Assembly (NCBI GenBank): GCA_021805955.1 | Contig: JAJZDO010000969.1 | Location: 1-5,943 of the forward strand | Reading direction: 5' to 3' | DNA: 5,943 nt | DNA from: Acidobacteriota bacterium | Lineage (GTDB): Bacteria; Acidobacteriota; Terriglobia; Terriglobales; Acidobacteriaceae | Shown: piece after piece, positions 1-5,571 of the stretch | How the letters are laid out: every line of letters begins with the position of its first letter | Position numbering within the stretch: position 1 is the stretch's first letter | Notes under the pieces: model-generated | The model's database searches: none | Told to the model about the DNA's origin: nothing | The model's input: only the letters and a program-made list of their open reading frames with translations | Made by a program: the position numbers and the translations under genes

Positions 1-1
1 G

Positions 2-184
2 AAGCGCATCGCGTTGCCGGCGGAATTATTGCGGGCGCGACCGAAGCGGCTGCGCTTCCTGATCATCAACACGGCAGGGCGGTTGGTGCAACATGCGCGG
101 AAAATGCGGCTGCGGCTGGCCGCATTGGAAGAGCGCATCGCCCTATGGAAGGAGGCCATGCGGCGGCCGCCGATCACTACATGA
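2..184 (+). CDS. Transposase, C-terminal fragment (IS1380-like), cut by the window edge
   Basis: An open frame enters from the left edge and ends at TGA 182-184, giving 60 residues that begin KRIALPAELL and end RRPPITT. The basic, arginine-rich helical tail (RLRFLIINTAGRLVQHARKM) resembles the extreme C-terminus of IS1380-family DDE transposases, where a hydrophobic strand is followed by an 'AGRLVxHAR' helix and a short basic end. The DDE catalytic residues lie outside the window, so neither activity nor family can be confirmed. If the family is right, the protein is a cut-and-paste transposase encoded by an insertion sequence whose right inverted repeat should lie a short distance downstream. 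No such repeat can be recognised because the left end is not visible. The family call is from memory of the tail pattern; the open frame itself is clear. Confidence 0.5.
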   Translation, partial: KRIALPAELLRARPKRLRFLIINTAGRLVQHARKMRLRLAALEERIALWKEAMRRPPITT

Positions 185-516
185 GAAAAGGCTGCGGCGC
201 GCGTATCGACGGATTTTCCTGAGCCGATTTTGACCGACCCAGGTGGAACTATGTCTTGAAGCGACGCTGGAGTAGTTGACCAGCGACCGGAGACGGCGGC
301 TGGCGGCCGTTGCAGCCTATTTGCAGGCCAGATGCGCCGCATAAACTCCTGCCGGCAATCCAAATCTCCCCCGCCGCAACCCCTTCCAAACCTTACCGAC
401 GGATTACGGACAAGACGTAACCCTATGCTTCTCTTGCGATTGCCCGATTCATCGCTCAAATTCTGAGGAAACTCCCGTTGGGGTCGAGTGGGGAATGGGT
501 ATCCGGCTGATCGATC

Positions 517-541
517 CGATTGCAACGGTGATTTGCAATCG
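517..541. promoter_or_regulatory. 25-bp perfect inverted repeat (9-bp arms, 7-nt spacer), candidate operator
   Basis: The arms CGATTGCAA (517-525) and TTGCAATCG (533-541) are exact reverse complements separated by CGGTGAT. The dyad ends 80 bp upstream of the ATG at 622. Its right arm contains TTGCAA, which could act as a -35 element with TATCCT (555-560) as the -10, so a bound repressor would cover the promoter. There is no following T-run, so it is unlikely to be an intrinsic terminator. The operator role is inference from symmetry and position; no known regulator is recognised from the sequence. Confidence 0.35.
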
Positions 542-560
542 TAACGCGTGCGAGTATCCT
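533..560 (+). promoter_or_regulatory. Possible sigma70-type promoter for the small gene at 622
   Basis: TTGCAA (533-538) matches four of six -35 consensus bases and TATCCT (555-560) four of six -10 bases, with a 16-bp spacer. Transcription would start near 567, giving a leader of about 55 nt that contains the AAAGGA ribosome site. The match is weak and rests mainly on position and on overlap with the dyad. Confidence 0.22.
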
Positions 561-621
561 GATTTCACCCTAGCTCAGAGTCCGATCGCGATTCGCGCGT
601 GGAAATCCAAAGGACGCCATA

Positions 622-876
622 ATGAAAGGCTGCGGCATGACGAACCCGTCAACGATAAACACCGCCAGCATTCCCCCGGAACTTTCCGCGGAGATACGCA
701 GGCTAATGCACGACCTGAGCAATGCGCTGGAAATTGTGCTGCAGGCCGGCTATCTGCTGAACACGGCAGCTACAGAGGAACCGGTGAAGGAGTGGATCGG
801 CCTGCTAGACGGCGGAGCACAGCAGGCTTTGAAGATCCATCAACAACTGCGAGAGTTCATCCGTACACACAGCTAA
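622..876 (+). CDS. Small stand-alone DHp/HisKA-like helical hairpin protein (84 aa)
   Basis: AAAGGA at 609-614 sits 7 nt before the ATG at 622, supporting this start; an alternative ATG at 637 (MTNPST) would trim five residues. The protein has a short polar lead (1-17), a long helix with the motif MHDLSNALEIVLQ (29-41), a loop around TAATEEPVK (50-56), and a second amphipathic helix (57-82). HDLSNAL resembles the H-box of histidine kinases (H-D/E-L/F-x-N), with His30 the candidate phospho-acceptor and Asn34 at the +4 position. No ATPase domain, signal peptide or membrane segment follows. By shape it could be a phosphotransfer intermediate (Spo0B-like idea) or an adaptor that pairs with a kinase. 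That function is inference; what is seen is a two-helix domain with an H-box-like motif. Codon use looks like a genuine gene, and no neighbour shares its operon. Confidence 0.6.
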   Translation: MKGCGMTNPSTINTASIPPELSAEIRRLMHDLSNALEIVLQAGYLLNTAATEEPVKEWIGLLDGGAQQALKIHQQLREFIRTHS

Positions 877-916
877 CGCCTGCTGCCATGATTTCCTGGC
901 GTCGGACTATTTCAAT

Positions 917-1394
917 TTACGGATTTAGAGCCATGCCGTCTTGCAGGACCTTCGTGGATCCAGTGATCGCGATCAGGCGGTCAATATCGAAGTCTTTATA
1001 GAGATCCAGGCAGAAAATATCGGGAGCATCGGTATACATAACGGGCTTCTGAAGAAGGTATCCTTCGCCAGTTTCAATGGTTCCAACCTCTTCGAACTTC
1101 GGAGGCGAGTTTCTCCATGCTCCTGGCCAGCCATGATAGATCACATCTTCAAGGAGGTGCTTCCGTGTCTGCTAGGCGTGGGCGGTCCATGCCACTGCAC
1201 CGATAGGATCGGGAAGGCTTGGCGCGCGCCATCAGATATTCACGCAACTGGTAGAGCACATCCTCGTGAGATTGAACAGATTTGCCGACAATCTCCTGGA
1301 TATGTACATCCGTATCCTCTCCATCGGCCACCGCAGCAAAGATGAACATGCTAAACAAAATGACACAGATCGCACGCGTGATTTTTTCCTTCAG
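917..1394 (-). pseudogene. Decayed gene for a small exported protein, frame broken
   Basis: Two protein-like stretches lie end to end on the minus strand in different frames. The upstream part (about 1394 down to 1149) begins LKEKITRAICVILFSM followed by FIFAAVADGE, a good export signal (basic start, hydrophobic core, Ala-rich cleavage zone), then VHIQEIVGKSVQSHEDVLYQ. It has CTG where a start would be expected, no ribosome site, and ends at TGA 1149-1151. The downstream part, in the shifted frame, reads QTRKHLLEDVIYHGWPGAW and continues to MALNP and TAA at 917-919. That frame is closed upstream by TAG at 1172-1174. At least one frameshift and one nonsense change, or two unrelated remnants, are needed to explain this. 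I do not recognise the family; the mature part recalls secreted soil-bacterial proteins, possibly hydrolase-related, but that is a guess. The separate short frames could also be read as two hypothetical genes. Confidence 0.42.
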
Positions 1395-1516
1395 CGTAGA
1401 AGGAGAGCGGAGCTGGCGTGGCCGTTCTATCCAAGAACGACCACGCAGGAGGAAATTGGCCAGTCTACAGGGGTAGAAGAAGAGCATTCAAAAGCGGCAG
1501 CGGACAATCGCCACAC

Positions 1517-1942
1517 TCAGGCCAATTGGGCATCCAGGGTGATTTCGGCTGCCTTCAACAGGCGCGAGATGGGGCAATTGATCTTCGCTTCATTCGCCGC
1601 GGTCGCAAAGGCCTCTTTGCTGGCGCCCGGCACTTTCGCGCGCGTGGTCAGATGGATCTTGGTGACGGTCGGACCGCCCTGGAGCATTTCAAGCGTAACT
1701 TCCGCGGTGGTTTCCAGCGAGTCTGGTGTCAGCTTCGCATTGGTCAGTTGGCTGCTTAATGCCATGGTGAAACAGCCGGCGTGAGCGGCGGCAATCAACT
1801 CTTCCGGGTTGGTTCCTTTGCCATCTTCAAAGCGTGTATGAAAGGAGTATGCGGTATCTTTCAGCACTCCGCTCTCAGTAGAAATGGTACCTTTGCCTTC
1901 TTTCAGCGTGCCGTGCCAGACTGCGCTTGCTTTGCGTTGCAT
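1517..1942 (-). CDS. osmC: OsmC/Ohr-family peroxiredoxin (organic hydroperoxide reductase)
   Basis: The 141-residue product has the size of E. coli OsmC (143 aa) and its landmarks. They begin with an N-terminal RKASAVWHGTLKEGKG strand pair and the conserved NPEELIAAAHAGCFTMALS with peroxidatic Cys57. The second, resolving cysteine is Cys123 in NCPISRLL, and Arg37 and Glu47/48 fit the residues that position the peroxide. OsmC proteins are cytoplasmic dimers that reduce organic hydroperoxides through the Cys pair, using lipoylated protein or other thiol donors, and belong to osmotic/oxidative stress responses. The start is fixed by AAGGAG (complement of 1951-1956), 8 nt before the ATG. The spacing of both Cys residues favours OsmC over YhfA-type relatives. 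The gene is monocistronic as far as seen; no terminator is evident downstream. It lies on the same strand as the kinase gene, 144 bp beyond that gene's end, so weak read-through from it is possible. Confidence 0.93.
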   Translation of the reverse strand: MQRKASAVWHGTLKEGKGTISTESGVLKDTAYSFHTRFEDGKGTNPEELIAAAHAGCFTMALSSQLTNAKLTPDSLETTAEVTLEMLQGGPTVTKIHLTTRAKVPGASKEAFATAANEAKINCPISRLLKAAEITLDAQLA

Positions 1943-1950
1943 ATGTAGTT

Positions 1951-1956
1951 CTCCTT
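1951..1956 (-). promoter_or_regulatory. Ribosome binding site of osmC
   Basis: AAGGAG on the minus strand lies 8 nt before the ATG at 1942. It is the strongest Shine-Dalgarno sequence in the window and settles the osmC start. Confidence 0.85.
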
Positions 1957-1964
1957 AGGTTGTG

Positions 1965-2021
1965 ATCCTAAAATTTGGATGCAGGTACGATGGGGAAAGT
2001 TCCCCGTCTTCGGCTGCCTGC
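1965..2021 (-). promoter_or_regulatory. osmC upstream region with two dyads, candidate operator or structured leader
   Basis: Directly upstream of the osmC ribosome site is an imperfect 16-bp AT-centred dyad, ATCCTAAAATTTGGAT on the plus strand (1965-1980; 12 of 16 positions symmetric). A near-perfect palindrome GGGGAA-AG-TTCCCC follows at 1992-2005, flanked by GCAGG (1981-1985) and CCTGC (2017-2021), which can extend a hairpin. A TAGGAT hexamer on the minus strand, inside the first dyad, could be a -10. Peroxide-sensing regulators such as OhrR bind AT-rich palindromes ahead of osmC/ohr genes, but this sequence does not match a site I know. Which element, if any, binds protein is inference. 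Confidence 0.3.
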
Positions 2022-2086
2022 GGTCGAACCTTCAGACTATCAGTCCCATCGTTCCTCGGCCAAGGGCCGGCGGACGCGTGTGCCGG

Positions 2087-3553
2087 TCAACTACTCGGTT
2101 CCGGCATGTGCGGCTGAAGCGGCAACTCAAACGAGAAGACGGAACCGTGTCCGACTTGACTGGTTACGGTGATTTTGCCGCCATGCGCTTCCACGATGGC
2201 CTTGGCGATGGCCAGTCCCATTCCAGTTCCGTGGACCTTGTAGCGTTGTCCTGGGCCGCGGTAAAACTTGTCGAAGATAAAGCTCTTTTCCAGCATCCCG
2301 ATTCCAACTCCACGATCGGCCACGCTGACGACAAGCGCGTCCTTAGTCTGTTCCGCGCTGATGCAGACAGGACTGCCGGGAAGCGAGTATTTTGCGGCGT
2401 TTTCCAGCAGATGATGGAGGACTTTTTCGATCATGCGCAAGTCGAACAGGACAGGTTGCAGGTTGTTCGGTAGACGCACGCTTATGGGATGGGAGGCAAC
2501 GACTTCCTGGGCATTCTTGACCGATAGATCGACAAGTTCCTGGATCGGGTGAAGTTGCAGGTCCAATTGCACTTCATGGGCATCCAACTGCGCCATTTCG
2601 ACAGCTTCTTCAATCAAACGGTTCAGGCGTCCACTTTCCTCGTCAATGATGGCGAGCAGCTCGTTTCGTTCCTGATCTGTCAACTGCAGTTGTGAACGCA
2701 GGCTGCTGACGGCCCCCATAATGGAAGTGAGAGGCGTTCGCAGCTCATGGGTCACGGAATCCAGTAGTGCGCTTCGAATCTGTTCACTTTCTCGCGCGGC
2801 TTCTGTTTTTCCCAGCTGCTCGACGGCTCCGGCTCGTTCCACGGCGATGGCCACCATGCTGCCCAATGCCTCCAAACTCTGCCTCGACGGCCTTTTGCCA
2901 AGAATCCCCAGTGCGCCAATGGGACGCACGCCCATCATGAGCGGGATCAGAGTTATTCCCGTCTCATCGTTTCTCTGAATGTCGCGTTCGTGGGAGGCGG
3001 CGCGGAGCATCTCATCGCCGATCCGCTCACTGCTTCTACCGGAATGGTAGATGCGGCCTCGGGCAGTGACCAGCAAAGCAGCGCCCTCTATAAAGAACGT
3101 GGCCGTAATAATCTTGGGAATGGAATTCAACAGGTCGAGGATATTGTCGGTGGCCAGCAACTGCCGGCTGAAGTCGTACAGACGCTCCATTTCGATTCTT
3201 TGACTTTTGGCCTCTTTGGCTTCATCTCGGGCACGGTCGGAGAGACGGCTGGACAGGATTGCGGTGATGAGGAACGCGCCGAGAGAAACCCAGTTCTCCG
3301 GATCGGCGACAGTGAATTTTCCAATCGGAGGAAGAAAGAAAAAATTTAACGCCAGGGTGGAAAGGACTGAAGTGAAGATGGCGTTGGAAAGCCCCCATTG
3401 CCCTGCAATAAATAGAACGTATAACAATAAAGTAAGAGCAACTGTGGTGTGATTGACATGCAGCAGGGAAAAATATATCCAGACAATCACAGCGACCACG
3501 AGCACGGACGCTGCGTAACGAACCATCGGAGATGTTCTATGCGGCAACACCAT
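2087..3553 (-). CDS. Membrane sensor histidine kinase: KdpD C-terminal half as a separate protein (DUF4118-GAF-HisKA-HATPase_c)
   Basis: From the ATG at 3553 the product is 488 residues. In order it has four membrane helices of the KdpD DUF4118 type (about 12-32, 38-54, 57-74, 87-101). A basic/charged linker and coiled coil follow (about 103-130), then a GAF-like domain (about 130-245). HisKA has phospho-acceptor His269 in SVTHELRTPLTS. HATPase_c has an N-box (HLLENAAKYS, Asn385), G1 (DRGVGIG, 413-419), F-box (FDKFYR) and G2 (GTGMGLAIA, 442-450). All catalytic motifs look intact, so it should autophosphorylate and pass phosphate to KdpE at the inner membrane. It corresponds to roughly residues 395-894 of E. 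coli KdpD and lacks the N-terminal sensor, which is encoded divergently 27 bp away. The frame stays open further upstream to 4291, but that part is antisense to the sensor gene and lacks kinase-like sequence, so I start at 3553. No good ribosome site is seen. A later ATG at residue 10 is an alternative start. Confidence 0.9.
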   Translation of the reverse strand: MVLPHRTSPMVRYAASVLVVAVIVWIYFSLLHVNHTTVALTLLLYVLFIAGQWGLSNAIFTSVLSTLALNFFFLPPIGKFTVADPENWVSLGAFLITAILSSRLSDRARDEAKEAKSQRIEMERLYDFSRQLLATDNILDLLNSIPKIITATFFIEGAALLVTARGRIYHSGRSSERIGDEMLRAASHERDIQRNDETGITLIPLMMGVRPIGALGILGKRPSRQSLEALGSMVAIAVERAGAVEQLGKTEAARESEQIRSALLDSVTHELRTPLTSIMGAVSSLRSQLQLTDQERNELLAIIDEESGRLNRLIEEAVEMAQLDAHEVQLDLQLHPIQELVDLSVKNAQEVVASHPISVRLPNNLQPVLFDLRMIEKVLHHLLENAAKYSLPGSPVCISAEQTKDALVVSVADRGVGIGMLEKSFIFDKFYRGPGQRYKVHGTGMGLAIAKAIVEAHGGKITVTSQVGHGSVFSFELPLQPHMPEPSS

Positions 3554-3580
3554 TACAATTCTACTCAGGTCGCGTAAGCT
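3554..3580. promoter_or_regulatory. 27-bp divergent promoter gap between the two halves of KdpD
   Basis: The gap holds TACAAT on the plus strand (3554-3559) and TAGAAT on the minus strand (complement of 3558-3563), each one mismatch from the -10 consensus and overlapping by two bases. Plus-strand transcription would begin about 3566, leaving a leader of some 15 nt. Minus-strand transcription would begin at or beside the kinase ATG, so that mRNA may be leaderless. No clear -35 is seen on either side; any would lie inside the opposing gene. A single CTTACG (complement of 3573-3578) shares the core of the repeats beyond kdpE, but one copy is weak evidence of autoregulation. Confidence 0.35.
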
Positions 3581-4729
3581 ATGAGCCCACAAACCGGAAA
3601 CATAAAGCCGATCAAAACGCCTGAGCAGTGGCTGGAAACAGCCGCTCCGGAAAAGACGGCGGGGATTTTCAAGGTCTTTCTGGGCTATGCCCCTGGCGTT
3701 GGCAAAACGTTCAACATGCTGAGCGAAGCCATCCGGCGCAGTAAACGCGGCGAAGATGTGGTAATCGGATTCGTTGAGACACATCAACGTCCTCGCGTGA
3801 TCGAGTTGGCCAGCCAGATGGAGGCGGTTCCGACTCGGCGTGTCGAATATAAGGGCACATTTTTTGAAGAGCTTGATCTGGACGCCGTGCTGTCTAGAAA
3901 GCCGACAGTAGTGGTAATCGATGAACTGGCGCACACGAACATTCCAGGAAGCAAGCACGAAAAACGCTATGAGGATGTGCTGGAGCTGCTGCAGAACCGC
4001 ATCGATGTTCTTTCCGCGCTGAACGTACAGCACGTCGAAAGCGTGGCTCCCACAGTGCAGAGCATTACGGGCATTACCGTGCGTGAAACGGTGCCGGACT
4101 GGGTGCTGGACCGGGCCGACGAAGTGGTTTTGGTCGACGTCACTCCCGAAGCGTTGCAAACCCGGATGCGCCGCGGGGACATTTATCCAGCCGAACGCAT
4201 TGAGCGGTCTCTGGCCAATTTCTTCCGCCGGGGAAACCTCCTCGCGCTGCGCGAGTTGGCGCTGAAGCGCGTCACCCATGCTGTCGATCAAAATTTAGAC
4301 GCCTACCTGCGCCGCAAGCAGCTCGGCCAGGATTGGATGGTACAGGAGCGAGTGGCGGTGTGCGTCAGTTCGAATCCGGCCTCGCAGCAGCTGATTGCGC
4401 GCGGCGCGCGCATGGCCGAAGGCATGGACGCCGAATTTTATATTTTGCATGTAGACCTGCCAGACGACGCAAGTGAAGAGAAGAGCCGGAACCTGGCCGC
4501 CAATCTGCGCTTTGCGGAAAACCTTTCGGCCAGGATTTTTCGTTTGCAGGGCGGGAAGGTTGCCACCACTCTAGGGGAGTTTGTGAGGGAACACCGCATC
4601 ACGCAGATCATCCTGGGCCGGTCGGCGGTTCGCGGCTGGGGAAACTATCGCTACTTCATGGCAATTCAGCGGCTGCTTCGTGAAGCGCCCCATGTGGATG
4701 TCCATATTGTGACGCAAGAGCAGCATTGA
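3581..4729 (+). CDS. kdpD: KdpD N-terminal sensor protein (KdpD domain plus universal stress protein domain), lacking the kinase
   Basis: The 382-residue product matches the cytoplasmic N-terminal half of KdpD. The KdpD domain (about 26-235) carries Walker A GYAPGVGKT (35-43) and Walker B VVVIDELAHTN (110-120). It also has the family blocks KRYEDVLELL and LNVQHVES (147-154), and TVRETVPDWVLDRADEV. A USP-like domain (about 255-378) follows. The protein ends at VTQEQH with no membrane helix, HisKA or ATPase, whereas E. coli KdpD is 894 aa. In the family this half senses intracellular K+/ATP and adjusts kinase versus phosphatase activity. Here it must act in trans, presumably on the divergently encoded membrane kinase. 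Short KdpD homologues are known in cyanobacteria such as Anabaena. The gene ends 6 bp before kdpE, so the two are probably co-transcribed. The ribosome site is weak (CAGG, 3566-3569). The clean end at the natural domain border argues against a recent truncation. Confidence 0.93.
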   Translation: MSPQTGNIKPIKTPEQWLETAAPEKTAGIFKVFLGYAPGVGKTFNMLSEAIRRSKRGEDVVIGFVETHQRPRVIELASQMEAVPTRRVEYKGTFFEELDLDAVLSRKPTVVVIDELAHTNIPGSKHEKRYEDVLELLQNRIDVLSALNVQHVESVAPTVQSITGITVRETVPDWVLDRADEVVLVDVTPEALQTRMRRGDIYPAERIERSLANFFRRGNLLALRELALKRVTHAVDQNLDAYLRRKQLGQDWMVQERVAVCVSSNPASQQLIARGARMAEGMDAEFYILHVDLPDDASEEKSRNLAANLRFAENLSARIFRLQGGKVATTLGEFVREHRITQIILGRSAVRGWGNYRYFMAIQRLLREAPHVDVHIVTQEQH

Positions 4730-4735
4730 GCGGAC

Positions 4736-5482
4736 ATGACGGATCAAGCAACAACACCGCGCGATAGTACTGACCCAGCGAAAATCCTGATCGTCGATGA
4801 CGAGCCGCAAATTACCCGCGTCGTCTCCATGGCATGTACCGCGCAGGGATACCAGGTTCGATCCGCGGCGGACGGAGAATCCGCGCTGGCCATATTGATC
4901 GATTGGCCAGCCGAGCTGATCATCACAGATCTGGCCATGCCCAAGCTGGACGGCGTGGAACTCTGCCGCGCCATACGAAAGCAATCCAATGTTCCCATCC
5001 TGGTGTTGTCTGTGCGCAACCAGGAGAAGATGAAGGTCGAGGCACTGGACGCCGGAGCCGACGACTATGTGACCAAGCCGTTCCAGATCAATGAGCTTCT
5101 GGCTAGAATTCGCGCGGTCCTGCGGCGATCCAGCCACACAGCCGCGAAAGACAAGAATGCGGAAGCGACGCTGGGGGATTTCCGTATCGACCCAGCTTCG
5201 CGGCAGGTTTTTGTACGAGGGGCAGAAGTCCATCTGACACCGAAGGAATTTGATCTGCTCCATGCCATGTCGCGCTACCCTGATCGGGTCGTCACCCGGC
5301 GCACGCTGATGGTTGCGGTCTGGGGCGGTTACAACATAGACCAGCCGGAATCGCTGCGCGTCCTGATTGGGCAGCTCCGCCGGAAGATTGAACCGGGCGA
5401 AAAGCCGCACTACATCCTGACCGAACCCTGGGTTGGATACCGCTTTGTTCCGGAAGGGGTCCAGGCCGCCTCGTCCTTATAA
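4736..5482 (+). CDS. kdpE: KdpE, OmpR-family response regulator of potassium transport
   Basis: The 248-residue product has a receiver domain (about 16-132) with acidic pair Asp21-Asp22 in ILIVDDEP, phospho-acceptor Asp65 in LIITDLAMPKLDG, switch residue Ser92, and Lys114 in DDYVTKPF. A linker follows, then an OmpR/PhoB winged-helix domain (about 145-238) with HLTPKEFDLL, the recognition-helix region ESLRVLIGQLRRKIE, and the hairpin VGYRFVPE. RVLIGQLRRKIEP and TEPWVGYRF are typical of KdpE among OmpR proteins. It is expected to be phosphorylated by the KdpD-type kinase and to activate kdp transport genes. It begins 6 bp after the sensor gene ends and has no strong ribosome site of its own, which suggests translational coupling. 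A 15-residue polar N-terminal extension precedes the receiver. Just beyond its stop lie phased repeats that suit its own binding mode. Confidence 0.95.
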   Translation: MTDQATTPRDSTDPAKILIVDDEPQITRVVSMACTAQGYQVRSAADGESALAILIDWPAELIITDLAMPKLDGVELCRAIRKQSNVPILVLSVRNQEKMKVEALDAGADDYVTKPFQINELLARIRAVLRRSSHTAAKDKNAEATLGDFRIDPASRQVFVRGAEVHLTPKEFDLLHAMSRYPDRVVTRRTLMVAVWGGYNIDQPESLRVLIGQLRRKIEPGEKPHYILTEPWVGYRFVPEGVQAASSL

Positions 5483-5513
5483 CTTTCTTACGATCTTCTT
5501 ACGCACTTTTTAC
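5474..5513 (+). promoter_or_regulatory. Candidate KdpE operator: heptamers repeated every 11 bp
   Basis: TTCTTAC occurs at 5485-5491 and 5496-5502 and TTTTTAC at 5507-5513, each starting exactly 11 bp after the last. A degenerate fourth copy, TCCTTAT (5474-5480), is in the same phase and overlaps the end of kdpE. OmpR/PhoB-family regulators bind head-to-tail as dimers on direct repeats of about 11 bp. The E. coli KdpE site, as I recall it, has TTTATAC and TTTACAC 11 bp apart, close to TTTTTAC here. Four phased copies would seat two dimers. The array ends 58 bp before the ATG at 5572, right for an activator site next to a -35 region; a weak TAATCC (5530-5535) could be the -10. The regulator assignment is inference from family, spacing and adjacency. 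Confidence 0.6.
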
Positions 5514-5571
5514 TTCGGGCCTTGTGAACTAATCCTAGGTCGGAAGAAGCGTCCGATCTGGGCAGGCAATT

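Larger units (their letters stand above)
185..621. other. 437-bp non-coding stretch: probable IS end plus the upstream region of the small DHp-like gene
   Basis: No convincing gene is seen here. Its left part should contain the right end of the transposon, but the junction cannot be placed. The right part carries a 25-bp dyad at 517-541 and a possible promoter (TTGCAA 533-538, 16-bp spacer, TATCCT 555-560) ahead of the gene at 622. An open frame starting at 495 runs through the gene at 622 in another phase and has the composition of a shadow (rich in Arg, His, Thr, with no recognisable pattern), so it is not called. Confidence 0.5.

Noticed and set aside
207..405. 9-bp direct repeat CGACGGATT at 207-215 and 397-405 as insertion-site duplication
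   Set aside because: It is too long for the 4-5 bp duplications of IS1380 elements, and a 9-mer repeat in a region of this size is not rare by chance.
880..896. CRISPR, tRNA, rRNA or riboswitch signals in the gaps
   Set aside because: No repeat-spacer array, cloverleaf with a GGTTCRA-type arm, or recognisable aptamer was found in this or other gaps; the only structures seen are the dyads listed.
495..1001. 168-residue plus-strand open frame
   Set aside because: It overlaps the better-supported 622-876 gene in another phase, has no recognisable pattern and shows shadow-like composition.
2057..2069. Hairpin CGGCC-AAG-GGCCG after the kinase gene as a terminator
   Set aside because: The stem is short (5 bp) and no T-run follows on either strand, so an intrinsic terminator is not supported.
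1979..2473. 164-residue plus-strand open frame starting in the osmC upstream region
   Set aside because: Most of it is antisense to the kinase ATPase domain, and its composition is not protein-like.
3554..4291. Upstream in-frame extension of the kinase to a 734-residue protein
   Set aside because: It is fully antisense to the sensor gene, whose Walker motifs and family blocks are clear. The extension reads as His/Arg/Gln-rich shadow sequence without KdpD features.
4571..5410. 279-residue minus-strand open frame across the kdpD sensor end and kdpE
   Set aside because: It is antisense to two well-identified genes, has no motif and no ribosome site, and is explained by the codon bias of the real genes.
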